Made by a program: the position numbers and the translations under genes. The notes under the pieces were generated by a model. It was not told the origin of the DNA. It saw nothing but the letters and a program-made list of their open reading frames with translations, and did no database searches. A stretch of 64,000 bases of DNA from Merluccius polli (Eukaryota > Chordata > Actinopteri > Gadiformes > Merlucciidae): contig JAOPHQ010005165.1 in NCBI GenBank assembly GCA_030340625.1, positions 81,753 through 145,752 on the forward strand. The letters are read 5' to 3'. Numbering within the stretch: position 1 is the stretch's first letter; the number at the start of each line of letters is the position of its first letter. Positions 30,885-42,299 of the stretch are shown one piece after another.

Positions 30885-31875
30885 TTCACGCCTCCGCGTC
30901 GTCCATTAACTTCTGATAATGGACACCTCGAAGGGCATTATCCCGCTTATACCATGGTCACTTGCCAAAGAAAATAAATTAAGACCATTCATTAATATTT
31001 GCATGCGTTTTACAATCAAAATATAAAGTTTTTCACAAGCCATAATTTAGTTTCCCTGGTAACGCCTGAGGGTCTGACTAATACCTGGAACAATCATTAC
31101 CCTCCCGTAAGGTTCTTATGCAACGGAAACGTTGTTCACTCCTCCAGTAAATAGGACGGACCTTAGATACGACTCGGCAACGGGAGGTATTCTAGTCCGC
31201 TCAGCTATGAGCCACAGAGCTGACGTCATGCATTGTACATCGGGAATCGCGACGGCCTATACTTTCAACATAAAGTGTACATATTTATAATTTGAAATGT
31301 GTCCCAGCCTTTACACCACAGATACTATAGGGTCTATAGCATATAACCGCGTTTTCTGATTACAGTTTAATGCATTTTTCACAATTTACCAGCTGTCGTT
31401 TTGACGACTAATCACCGCGCCATTCGTTTCAATGGGAATCGTGACGGTCTATACTTTCAACATAAAGTGTACATATTTATAATTTGAAATGTGTCCCAGC
31501 CTTTACACCACAGATACTATAGGGTCTATAGCATATAACTGCGTTTTCTAATTACAGTTTAATGCATTTTTCACAATTTACCAGCTCTCGTTTTGAAGGC
31601 TGAACATACAATTTGACTGGAAGTACTTAGTAGGTGTCCATATAGCCAGAGCTAGCTCTGCATATAGCAGGAATTAATGGCCACCCTGCAGCCAATCAGA
31701 ATCGAGTATTCCCTCTCCGTTGCCATGGTTACCATCTAGCGTTTGAACCAGCGCAGTAATCTAACTGTCATCAGGCAATTTGACCCGAACGTCTTTCCTA
31801 GGTATACATTAACACTTTTTAACCTACACCCGCCAGCCAATCAGAATCGAGTATTCACCCAGACCATGGTATAAT
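30885..31875. mobile_element. Inverted-repeat element with TTATACCATGG ends
   Basis: TTATACCATGG at 30948-30958 mirrors CCATGGTATAA at 31864-31874. The element interrupts a tandem unit of the host transposon. Related sequence (CTTATACCATGGCCAC, GGGTCTGACTAATGCC, CCAGTAAATAGAGACG, GCAGAATCGAGTATGG) forms a second copy at 46330-47200. It has no coding capacity and the family is unknown to me. The outer edge is approximate. Confidence 0.6.
31242..31600 (+). repeat. 192-bp tandem duplication
   Basis: GGGAATCG(C/T)GACGG(C/T)CTATAC starts at 31242 and again at 31434. The copies are nearly identical to about 31597. It lies inside the TTATACCATGG element. Confidence 0.93.
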
Positions 31876-32629
31876 TAAGAGTTATTCAACCAGGAAGACA
31901 GGTGATTTAGCCATGAATTAGCAAGAAAGTCAAAGTTAAAGAAAGCCAAGTAGCCCTGTCACAGCAGCAGGAACCCAATATAATTTCAAAGCGTTAAGCC
32001 TTGCCACACAGACAACTAACTTATATCTCAAATTCAAATTATGTACTTTCTTTCATAGGGGAGGGTAGTTTGTGAGATACACCACTGAGAAATGTTTTTA
32101 TTTTGCCACTAATTAGCACAAAAGTGTATGCGTTTTGTAAAGTGTACAGCACAACCCTCAGGCATCATTAGAATTGACTATCCACTTGTGAAGACAGTAG
32201 ACAAAAATGTCTACTTAAATGTCTACTTTCCCTAGGGTTAGGGAAAATTTTGCCCAGATGGACAAAAATGTCCCTAGTGATGCATGAGGCACACTGGCAG
32301 TGGTTTGTGGTCTCTACAGCAGTAGTCAGGTCGTCGCTTTCCCTTTCCAACCCTTGATAGTTTAAACATGAACAGTTGATCTCTCATCACTACCCATCAC
32401 TACCCCTTTTTCTGCTGCATATGACTTGATTATTTAATTGGTCATAATAGAATGCATATATCCATATATAAAATGTCATGAATTGTAATTGTTGTTTCTC
32501 TTTCTTCTATTTCAGCTAACATCAACATTTCACCGAGGGCCAGTTGAAACCTGCTAGCAGGCTGGATATCCTCCTTCCCCAGTGACAGTGCTTGGTACGA
32601 AATTTTCTGACATATCGTCCACCCACAAC

Positions 32630-32874
32630 CAGGGGAGCCTTAATAGCACTTGAGGCCCCTGGGCTATGGACATTTTTTGAGCCCCCCCAATTGCACAATC
32701 AATTTCTCAACAGCGATATAACCAAATAGCAGATGCCGCTGTAGAGCAGAGTAATGACACCGCGAATACGGACGTTTATCATCTTTTTTTAAAATATATA
32801 TTTTTTAAGAGGCCCCTGATTGGCCGAGGCCCCGGGCTGAAGCCCAGGTAAGCCCATGCATTAAGGCGCCACTG
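32630..32874. mobile_element. hAT-type nonautonomous element (CAGGGGAGCCTTAAT ends)
   Basis: The ends CAGGGGAGCCTTAAT and ATTAAGGCGCCACTG are flanked by a perfect 8-bp duplication CCCACAAC (32622-32629 and 32875-32882). It sits in the 5' leader of the transposase gene. It lacks the poly-C module seen in other hATs here. Confidence 0.93.
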
Positions 32875-33200
32875 CCCACAACGACAATTGATCCTTAGCT
32901 GATAGCTGTTGTCTGTGCAAAGCCCCTGCTAGCCAGTTCATCTCCTGCTTTTTGACAGCCATTTGGTTAATAATGTTCAAGTGTAAATTTAGTATGTGAG
33001 CATGTATCGGAGACTGTTGTTCAGTTTATTCAGCACACAAAGCTGCACAGTAACACTCCCCATTACCATTATCAATGTGGTGTTCCTGAATGTACCCGGA
33101 CGTACCGAAAAGCAAGTGTTCTGACAACACATGTATAGAGAGCATGGAAGACCAGGACCTTCCTTGCAGCATCGCAGGTCATTTGACACACCCTTAAAGT

Positions 33201-35610
33201 GTGTGGCTCTGTCTTTTTAAGTGTGACACTTTAACCTCCCTTGTATCACATTTGAAGTCACACATGAAGGAAGGATTGGAAACCAAATGCCCATTCAGAG
33301 GTTGTGACCAAAGTTATACAGTTGCATCCAGTTTTGCCTCACATGTTTCCAGGAAACATACAACTGGATGTGTAGAGGATCTCGATGATGGGGTTTTTGA
33401 TAGGTCTGTTCCTACAGAGCCTTTGAGTCAGCATGAGGCTAGTCAGTCATGTTCTGATATTTCTGATGAAAATCATGAATCAGAAATGCCACTTGCTGTT
33501 GATGAAACTCTCTTTTTACAAAACCTTACACTTCTCTACTTAAAATTACAAGCTAAGCTACTGTTACCGGCAAGTACCATTCAAACAATCATTGAGGACT
33601 TTCAAAATGCCCATGAAATTGGCCTGTCACATTCGCATAACATTTTGAGTGAGAAATTGAAGGCACTTGGAATTCCTGAGGCCACTGTAAGCAAATCAAT
33701 TGATGAAATAAATAAAGGCAATCTACTCAAGCTGTACAACAGGGGAGTTCTGAGCACAGACATTAAGAGGAAGGTTGCTTTTAAAAAGAATTTCAACTAT
33801 GTTGAGCCAGTACCTCTGTTCTTGGGAATTGATGAAAATGGCAAGGAGTGTTTTGCCCAGTATGTACCTGTACTGGAGACAAAGTGAGTCTGTACGAGAA
33901 CAGTATGCTGCAACACGTTTGCAGCCCTCCACTGATAACGTCTATCAGGATGTTAGGGATGGAGAGGGAGTTCAAAGTAATGTGCTGTTCAAAACGGACC
34001 CTTCCTCGGTTGGTTTAATACTATATCAAGATTCATTTGAGGTTGTGAACCCACTTGGTTCAGGGGGAAAAAAACACAAAGTGTTAGCTGTTTACTCAAC
34101 CCTGACTGACATTTTGCCACACAACAGATCAATTACAAATCAAATGCAGCTTGTCCTCCTCTGCAGGGAGAAGGACTTTAAATACTTTGGGATGAGCCAA
34201 GTGTTTGAACCATTGATCAAGGACCTGCAAGTCCTGGAGGAGAGAGGAATTGTCATAAGTGATGGCAGTGTTGTTAAAGGCACTTTGGTTGCCATTTCAG
34301 GAGACAACCTGGGATCACATTCTGTTGGGGGCTTTTTGGAAAATTTCAGTCGCGCTAATCATTTCTGTCGCTACTGTGAGATAGACAGAGATACATTTGT
34401 GAATCAACCACAGTTGTCAGGTACCACTAGAACAGCACAATCCTACCAAGGTCATTTGCAAGCTCTAAAAACAAGTGACACTGACTCTGAATGTGGCATT
34501 AAGTGTGACTCTCCTTTTAACCAACTCGCTCACTTTCATGTTTGCCAGCCCGGCCTTCCACCATGCCTTGGACATGACTTGTTTGAGGGTATCGTCTCTT
34601 ATGACCTTGCTTTGTTTATTAGTCATTTAGTCAAGGAGAGGCATTTTACTTACCTGCAATTAAATCGGTGTAAGAACCAATTTAAATACCTGGGAAATGA
34701 TGGCAACGACAAACCAGCAGACCTCTCTCCTGGCAGTGAGAGATTAAGTGGGCATGCAGTTCAAAACTGGTGCTTTCTTAGGTTGCTACCTCTCTTGGTA
34801 GGTGACAGGATTAAAGATCCTTGTGACAATGAGGTATGGCAGCTCATTTTACAGCTGAGAGAAATTGTGGAACTTGTCTGTGCACCAGCCATTACAGCAG
34901 GCCAAGTAGCATATCTAAAAGTCATCATCGAAGAGTACTTATACTTTAGGAAAAAGCTCATCCCTGACCATGCCTTGAAGCCCAAACATCATTATCTCTG
35001 CCATTATCCAGAGCTCATCGGACATTTTGGGCCACTGATCCGCCTGTGGACTCTGAGGTTTCAAAGCAAACACACCTTCTTCAAACAGTGTGCCAGGAAA
35101 TTACACAATTTCAGAAATCTTTGCAAAACTCTGGCAGAGAGGCATCAACTACTGCAAGCCTATTTGAGTGCAGGCAACCTGTTCCCTCCACCTGTACAAA
35201 TAGAAAAGGGTACAGAGTTTTACATGTGTGATTACAACGACAAGATCAGAGCATCTGTAGCCAGTTGTGAGTTTGAGTCACAATCTGCAGTGGCTTGTAA
35301 CAGTGTCAAAGTGAAAGGGACTGTGTACAAAAAAGGGATGTTTGTTTTGCTTGGGCACAATGCTGAAGAACTTTACTTTGGGAAAATTAACCTGGCCATT
35401 GTTCTCCAAGATTCTGTGCACTTTGTGACAGAGAAACATACTTTTGTAAAGTTGACAGACATGGGCATCTACTGTCAGTTAGGAGAAGCGCAAGAGGATT
35501 ATGTTTGCATCAAGCATGAACATTTGCTTGACTACTATCCTCTTCCAGTTTACAAATTATGTGATCTGTCAGTAATTGCTCTCCACCATTCTTTTTCAGA
35601 GGCAGTTTAA
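33201..35610 (+). pseudogene. CACTA-like (tnp2-type) transposase with N-terminal C2H2 fingers, frameshifted
   Basis: The first segment (33201-33887) has Cys/His pairs of C2H2 type (LFKCDTLTSLVSHLKSHM, then CPFRGCDQSYTV with HVSRKH). The second (to 35610) has GHDLFEGIVSYDLALFISHL, LKPKHHYLCHYPELIGHFGP and WTLRFQSKHTFFKQCARK, patterns I associate with tnp2-like transposases. The reading frame changes near 33885, where the first segment ends in TGA. The same spot reads AAA|GTGAGT, a good splice donor, but no acceptor is consistent with the downstream frame. A one-base indel is the simplest reading. The stop TAA (35608-35610) lies in the target duplication of the next hAT. The 5' leader has a probable exon from 32516. 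Confidence 0.65.
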
Positions 35611-35612
35611 AC

Positions 35613-36147
35613 TAGTGGTGTGCGATACTGCATATTTTGGTATCGATCCGATACCAAGTAAATACGAGCCAGTATCGCCGATATCGATACCGATACCGAT
35701 ACTTTTCAATAAATAAGGTGGATGCGTCATTGAATTGCTAAATCTCAATTAATTTTAATGACCTTAAGTGTTTTTTGCGATGTTTCCTTTTTTATTATTA
35801 AATAGTTAAAACCTAGGACAAAATGAGAACAAAGTTTATAATTAAATAGAAAATGCTTTATTATCAAGTTTTTTGCTTTGCGTCACGTGACTCGCGTGAC
35901 GGCGCAACATCTAAACACAAGAGGGGGAGGGGGAGCAAAGTGTGCCTGCTCTGTGCTGACCAAAGGTGCTGACACAGGAGCGGCGAGTCCGGTGACCTGG
36001 CTGTTTCCTCTTTGCCGAAACCGCAGCATTGCAAACAAGAGTGGAACTTAAAGTAAAGAATCGATCCCAACAGGCTAGTATCGATCCGATACCGATACCG
36101 ACTTGGTATCGATACTATCGATATTTGGATCGATCCGCCCACCACTA
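35613..36147. mobile_element. hAT-type nonautonomous element (TAGTGGTGTGCG ends)
   Basis: The left end is TAGTGGTGTGCG and the right end CGCCCACCACTA. The 8-bp duplication GTTTAAAC is perfect (35605-35612 and 36148-36155). The subterminal regions are arrays of CCGATACCGATA-like units. The insertion lies at the stop codon of the transposase frame. Confidence 0.94.
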
Positions 36148-36426
36148 GTTTAAACAGCCAGACAGGAGAGTGACGAGTGGAGCAGTTGTTGTTTAGAAGC
36201 AGCTAGCAAACTATTGGATTTCTGTTGAGGACAGAAATATCTGTGTCAGAATGTGCTATAAAATATTAAATACCAATATTATTTTCCACTGAATGCTGAA
36301 TGCTACATAATACAGCAATAATGCCCCTAATGGACATCAGGAAGCCTTTTTCTTCATAGCAAACAGTTAGCACACTATGATAATTGATGTTGATTAATTC
36401 ATGTTTGACAAACTTTGATCATTCAG

Positions 36427-39398
36427 ATAATGGATGACGACATAAAGGAAGCTGTCCTGTCATTTTTACCGGGCCTTTCTGATGAGACCCTGACATCCTT
36501 GTTGGAGATCTTTGGGGAGTTGGGAGTGGAGAGCAGGGGAGACCTTTCCTTTATACAGGAGAAGGACCTGGAAAGATGCCTTAGGCCAATCCACTGTCGG
36601 AGATTGCTCAATGGCATTAAGAATGATGGTAAATACATATTTTGACATCATGGGAATGGGAATATTTGGTATTTAGCAGCAGAATCGTCTCAGTTACACT
36701 ATTTAATAATTTGTTTCTCTCTTTTTTTTTGTCCTTTTATATCCAGGACTCCCACCATTTCAGATAGAGTTTGTAGATGTTGCCTCTCCCACCCCAAGTA
36801 ATCCTTCATCATCCAGCTCTGAAAACACTTTGCCTTCAGTCTGGGAGGCAGTGCGACTGAAGGCAAAGTCAGATGGAATGAGATGCCAGCGGCAGTCCAA
36901 CAAGCAGTGGCAGATGAAAGAAGACCGTCACCTGGCGAAAGAAGAGATATGGTCAAAGTAGTGGTGGACCAAATGCTGGCACACGATCCAAACTCAACCA
37001 GAGCTATGTGCCACAGTGTTGCCCGAAGAATTACAAGAGACTATCCCAAAAGTTTTGCGGATGTGGGGAAAACAGGAGACGTTGTTGTAGACGGCTGCCA
37101 GTCCCTCCTTCAACAATTGAAAACAAGAGTAGAATATAAAAACAGAAGAAATACTCTTGCAAGGAGACGTGGAGAACGAAGGCCCCGCAGTGGGGTGGCA
37201 GAGGGGGCCAGAGTTATGACACGAGGCCCCGTTGACCAGTATGGATGTGTCAGGTGGGGTCCTGTGGAACTTCCTGATGGAGAGACGGAGACAACACTGA
37301 ATGAAATAAAGAGGCAACTCCTTAACATCTACTCGGAGGAAGGGATGGGCGGGGCCGAGAGAGCTGAACCTCTGATGGTAAAAACATATGTAATTCAGCG
37401 CCGGTACCTGAACAGTGTGCCTGAAATTAAGAAGGAATGGCCTTTTCTCTTCACACCTAGAGGCCTTTACTCCCACTTTGGCCTCCTGACAGATGTCTCC
37501 ATCCTGAACAAGCTGCGAGAGGCCCTCAACAATAAAGGCAGCACAGTGATTGGTTACTGCAAGGACCTGCAGCGTCATCCTGGGATCGAGGATGTCCTCG
37601 GCAGCTATGACCCAGAGACTTCAGACAGGGCTGCATGTATCCTGTTGCTCCTGATGGCATATTTCAAAGAGCCAGGCAATGCCATCATGCTTGAAACTGA
37701 TGTAAGTTGTTTAAAAGAAGAAGAAAAAAACAGTTTTTACTTTTGCATACATTTAGTCATATTCATTCAAATGTTGACACACAACATTTGCTGTGATTAA
37801 CCTCTAAATCACTGGGACAATTAAACTCTCTCTTAAGCACCATGTTAAGTCTATGCTACCATACATGTATACTACAGTTATTTCTTATTTTACAGCCATG
37901 TTCCACAGCCGCTGATGTGCAGAGGACATTGACATTGCCGAGCACCCCCTGCTTGATTGTCCAAAGTACTGTTGATATCTGGATTTGATATTTCTAGCTG
38001 CAAGAAATAAACCATATGGTTAGAAATTAATGAAAATAGTCACAACTTTTTAATATTTTCTTTCCTCCAATATTGTAGGTTGCAGCTTGGCTCCCTTTAT
38101 CTAACATAAACAGTAGTGCCAATATTTGGTGTAAAGTAATTGGATTAGAGATTGTACATTGACTAGATTTATTTTGGAACTGTATCCCTAGGGATGCCTC
38201 AATAGATGATGAGCTTATTCTCAGCTGAGAAGTGCTGTCTTTCCACCCAAATGACTATAGCAGACAGACTGTCAACATACGCACACACTAACTAGCACAT
38301 TAGCGCTCACATCAGTATATAGCTGCTGCAATGTAAAAGCATCTCTTACTGTATAGTGTATGTATGTGTATATCTAGACATGCAATATCATATTTCAGCA
38401 GGTTGTATTTGTAACTTCAAAATGTTCTGTTCATTTCAGGTGACATGATGAAGCCCAGTGCGTGGATGCTGTCTGTTGAAGGGGAGGTGGTGATGGGACC
38501 ATACGAAACATTCATGAATGGGATAGCTGCGGTTTTTGCAAGTTACTACAGCTTCAATCTGCAGTATCCTGATGACAGCTCATGCACTTTGGAGTTTATC
38601 CAAAGGTACTGTAATACTTAAATTACCATTTTATTTAACTGCTTGCTTGATAATCCACCTTGCTCTCGTATCTTCTTAGCATTTGTTGTTGTTTATTTGA
38701 CATTTTTGCCTGCCTCCAATGCTTTATTGATTTTTTTCATTTTATCAGTGCTACATTCTTATCACTTTCAGTCAATGTCTAATATTTTCAAACTGAAACA
38801 ATCCTTCATGTGATTATCTTGGAAGAGAAATATAAATACAGTGGGAGTGAGTGCTTTGATTGAGCAATCTCTCAATTGAGTTGAATTGAATTCAGCAGAC
38901 TAACACTCCTCAACCTTCTTTTTGATAGCATGGCAAAGAGTACACAACCTGTGAGCAGCTGACATGTGCTCCTATTTGGTAAATTGATTTGGTATCATCA
39001 TTTTTTGTGAATTATTGTGTCTTTCTTAACTTGGGTGTCAAGTGGATGACTTACATGCTTGCTTAGGTCACAGGTTTGTTCAATGGTTGCATGTCTGTCT
39101 CCATCTCTACGCACCTGATTTGCTTGTCTGTAATCAATCTTACTTGGCTTTCAGTACTTATTCCTTTCTTTGGTGTTGGATTTACTTACAGGGAAAGTGG
39201 CTGTACAGCATGTGCCTTGGATAAACAATGCAATAATACATTTATGTAAAACTGAAAGTTGTTGTCTTTGCTTATTGTTTACAGATACTTCCTGGGCATT
39301 AACCCCGAGACTGGATCAAAGTCCAAGAAAAAGTGCATCAACTCAAATGTGAGCAACTGGTGCGAAAACTGATTGACTTTGAGTGGATGACAATGTAG
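36427..39398 (+). pseudogene. SAM-domain (SAMD3-like) gene of the CACTA-like element, two frameshifts
   Basis: Exons are 36427-36628 (ATG at 36430), 36747-37701, 37896-37965, 38440-38605 and 39285-39398, all GT/AG. Exon 1 encodes a SAM-like fold (about 66 residues; DETLTSLLEIFGELGVESRG, DLERCLRPIHCRRLLNGIK). Exon 2 has a low-complexity Ser/Pro linker and a region with GERRDMVKVVVDQM, YLNSVPEIKKEWPFLF and RAACILLLLMAYFKEPGNAI. Later exons have PCSTAADVQRTL, WMLSVEGEVVMGPYETFMNG and CTLEFIQRYFLGINPETG. This exon plan matches fish proteins annotated, as I recall, SAMD3-like. Frames disagree near 36870 and near 39320; the downstream frame continues to TAG at 39396-39398. It lies on the same strand as the transposase, 0.8 kb downstream. 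Confidence 0.7.
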
Positions 39399-39479
39399 AC
39401 ATTTTTAAAGTTGATGTTGTTGTTGTCATGGTTTTGTTATTTATGTTATTGGTTCTGTTTAGGGGGTGTTAATGCGAGC

Positions 39480-39948
39480 ATATATGTGATTATGAGAGGT
39501 GAGGTCGGGCCGCGCCGCCGGTAGGTGGGCAGGCCAGGGGGCCCCCCGCCCCGCCCCAGGTATCCCAGCAGGGAATCCCAAAGGAAGGCCCACAGGGCAT
39601 GGGGATCTCCCATCTCTCTTCCACCTTCCCTTCCTTTTTTCCCTTCTTCTTTACTTTTTATTAAAAAAAAAAAAAAAAAAAAAAATTTACCTTCCCTCCC
39701 CCCTCCTTTGATTTCAAATTAAGGGCGATCGTGCCTAGGGCCGCAACCAAACCCAGAGGTGGGTGCTGGCCCGCGACAGATCGCCCCTCTGTGCCTAACC
39801 CAGTCAGGGCAACTCCCAGGCCCTTAGGAGGGGGTCTGCCCGCTTAGGGGAGGCTTTTTTCTTTTTCCTTCCTCTTCTTCTCCTTTCCCCTCTTAGTTTT
39901 ATTTATTTATTCATTCGCCCTTTTATTTTATTCATTTATTCACAGTAT
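39480..39948. other. Unidentified composite sequence with poly-A
   Basis: A GC-rich stretch (GTCGGGCCGCGCCGCCGG to GGCATGGGG) is followed by a pyrimidine-rich segment, a poly-A run (about 39662-39685), and another GC-rich block. It lies between the SAM gene and the truncated gypsy integrase. It may be a retroposed fragment; I cannot assign a family. Confidence 0.35.
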
Positions 39949-41358
39949 TCAGTTTGGGAAAAGGGTCTTTGTTGGGTCATTTTTGTTGATGTTTGTTCCA
40001 TGTCCGAGTTCCATGTCAGAGCCATAGCTTAGTTTCCACGGAGTGTAAGGAGTCGTCCGTGTCTTTTTAACCCCATAAAGCTTGCACAGTTCTGCTATAA
40101 CTTCACTCTCGAAATTTCTGCCTTGGTCCGAATGAAGCCTCTCAGGGACCCCATACTTCATGAACCACTCCTTGAGCAAAACTTTAGCAGTAGTGTCAGC
40201 TTTCTGGTCTCTAGTAGAATATGCTTGCGTAAACTTGGTGAACACATCAGTCACAACAAGGACATTTTCACGCCCATCAGAAGCTGGCTCCAACATTGTA
40301 AAATCCACAGCCACCACTTCTAGTGGTCTGGAGGCCAAAAATGCTTGAACTGGAGCATGGATTTTCGGCTGAGGCATCTTGGTCAAAACGCACCGCTCAC
40401 AGGTTTTAACCCAGCTTTCAACATCCTCGCATAGCCCTACCCAGAAACACCTCTCTCTTAGCAGGTTTACAGTGCGTTCTATGCCCTGATGTCCCATGTT
40501 GTTGTGGACATTCTCTAGAACTTGATCCTTCAAACACCCAGGCACGAGTAACTGCCACACTTCACCATGACGTGGGTCTGTGACAACTCTGTAAAGCAAC
40601 CCTTCCCTTTGCTGTATGCAGCTCCACTGTTTCAACAGTCTTTTCACCTGGCTAGACAGAGCCGCTCTCTCTTTGGGGCTTGGCCTTCTTCCCTGATCCC
40701 AAAATGTTCTGAAAGCTTTTAGTGTGAGATCACTGCTCTGAAAACCTATCAGCTCTCCTCTGGTATAACCTGGCAGTGTCGGGGTGTTACCTTGCCTTGC
40801 ACTTAAGTCACTAGACCCCGACTCCACAGCACAGATTTGTCTCAGCTTTACGCACTCAAAACCTTTACTGACAAGACCAGGATCCAGAACTGTCCCTCGC
40901 TCAATCAGATTACAAACTGCAATGCAATTGTCAAAATCCGAATCAGGGTCAGTTTCAGGCTCCCCTGCAAACTCCTGCCTAGACAGTGCATCAGCGGCAG
41001 CGTTGCTCGAACCAGGACAGTACTTAACCTCAAAGTCAAAGACAGACAGTTGCGCTACCCACCTCTGTTCTATAGCACCTAACTTAGCTGTCTGGAGGTG
41101 GCAGAGAGGGTTGTTGTCAGTCAAGATGACAAACTTTGCACCAAGCAAGTAACCCCTGAATTTTTCCACCACTGCCCATTTTAAGGCAAGCAACTCTAAC
41201 TTCATACTACTATAGTTACGGTCATTTTTCTCAGCCTGGCGAAGTCTGCGGCTAGCGTAGGCTATGACTCGTTTGGTGTCGCCCTGCTGTTGACACAATA
41301 CAGCGCCTAAACCATGCTGACTGGCATCTGTCTCAAGTATGAAGGGTTGTGTCAGCAA
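39949..41358 (-). pseudogene. gypsy RNase H and integrase, truncated
   Basis: The RNase H part shows ILETDASQHGLGAVL, KLELLALKWA and LTDNNPL. The integrase has a zinc-binding H-H-C-C (HNNMGHQG ... CERCVL), then VVAVDFTML and HSDQGRNFESE. The frame then leaves homology after TPYTP, so the third catalytic residue (Glu) and the C-terminal domain are absent. A one-base frame change near 41345 separates it from the RT fragment. Confidence 0.9.
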
Positions 41359-41791
41359 AGCCTAAAATGGGAGCTGAGGTAAATTTTTGTTTTAACTGTT
41401 CAAAAGAAGAGTCACACTCTGGGGTCCACATAGTACAAAACTGGTGACCTACTTTCCCTGTTTTCTTCACACCTGAACATTTGTTGACTAGGTCATGTAG
41501 TGGCCCGGCAATCTGTGAAAAACCTTGGATAAATCTCCTGTAGTAACTACAGAACCCCACAAATGACTGCAGCTCTTTGCCAGTTGTTGGGACCTTCCAG
41601 TTTTTAACAGCAGAGACCTTGGAGGGGTCCGTTCCTACACCTTCTGCTGACACCTGATGTCCCAGAAACTTCACTGACTGTTGTAGGAAAGCACACTTCT
41701 GCAACTTCACCTTAAGTCCCGTGTCTGCCAGTCTCTTAAGTACAGTCTCAAGTCTTTCGAGATGTTGCTCAAATGTCTCTGAAAAAACCAA
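41333..41791 (-). pseudogene. gypsy reverse transcriptase, C-terminal fragment
   Basis: It starts VFSETFEQHLERLETVLKRL, the part just after the YxDD box. It continues with KCAFLQQSVKFLGHQVS and LQSFVGFCSYYRRFIQGF (thumb/connection). The upstream palm with the catalytic aspartates is not in the window. Its 5' edge coincides with the hAT insertion at 41799. Confidence 0.9.
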
Positions 41792-41798
41792 GCTAGGT

Positions 41799-42295
41799 CA
41801 GGGGTTCTCAACCTTTTTCAGGCTGGGCCCCCCCAAAACTGGTTCATTGCAGTCGGGGCCCCCCCCCCATTGTCGACGGGGCGGGGGGGGGGGGGGGGTG
41901 AGCGCAATAGTAACACACCGCGGACCTACGACCGACAGGGGGGGGGGGGGGTGCGAGCAATAGTAACACACCGCGGACCTACGGCCGACGGGGGGGGGGG
42001 GGGGGGGGGGCGCGCGATTGTAACATTCCGGCCGACGGCGGGGGTGGTGGTGCGTGCAATAGTAACACACCGTGGACCTGCGACCGGCGGGGGGGGGGGG
42101 GGGGGGGGGGCGCGGTGTGTTACTATTGCGCTCTCAAAAAGGAGGACAAATACGCGCCCGGCTTGATGCTGCGCCGGACGCCGGACAGGGCTGAAAAACC
42201 GGACAGTCCGGCCTAAAGCCGGGCGCGTATTTGTCCTCCTTTTTGAACCCGCGCCCCCCCGGGAGAGTGTCCGCCCCACCGGTTGAGAACCACTG
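41799..42295. mobile_element. hAT-type nonautonomous element (CAGGGGTTCTCAACC ends)
   Basis: CAGGGGTTCTCAACC on the left and GGTTGAGAACCACTG on the right match at 14 of 15 positions. The target duplication AGCTAGGT/ATCTAGGT has one mismatch (41791-41798, 42296-42303). The interior has four poly-G-spaced copies of the GTAACACACCGCGGACC module and a 29-bp-arm foldback (42136-42244). Confidence 0.9.
42136..42244. repeat. Perfect foldback, 29-bp arms, inside a hAT element
   Basis: Positions 42136-42164 and 42216-42244 are exact reverse complements. The left arm starts AAAAAGGAGGACAAATACGC. The 51-bp centre holds several CCGGAC repeats. Confidence 0.95.
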
Positions 42296-42299
42296 ATCT

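Larger units (their letters stand above)
30418..32080 (+). repeat. About 210-bp tandem units, third unit split by an insertion
   Basis: Units start with TATGGT at 30418, 30642 and 30848. Each contains a GTGAATTA-type segment, a CAGCAGCAGC-like segment, TTTCAAAGCCGTT and ACTTATATCA. The third resumes at about 31866 after an insertion of about 1 kb. A partial fourth starts near 32060. Confidence 0.8.
29974..39460 (+). mobile_element. CACTA/EnSpm-like DNA transposon with two genes (right end not found)
   Basis: The left end is inferred at CACTGTAAG (29974), preceded by ATA. At least eight ACTGT(A/G)-type subterminal repeats follow within 260 bp, then GCATTGTGGGAC. The element carries a tnp2-like transposase gene (33201-35610) and a SAM-domain gene (36427-39398) on one strand. 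Two hAT elements (32630, 35613) and a further inverted-repeat element (about 30885-31875) have inserted into it. The right terminus (expected ...CAGTG) is not visible before the composite sequence at 39480. CACTA assignment rests on the CACTG end, the subterminal repeats and remembered similarity of the transposase. Confidence 0.55.

Noticed and set aside
36994..37578. 194-codon minus-strand frame
   Set aside because: Antisense of the SAM-gene second exon, whose + frame has clear family motifs and continues across well-placed splice sites.
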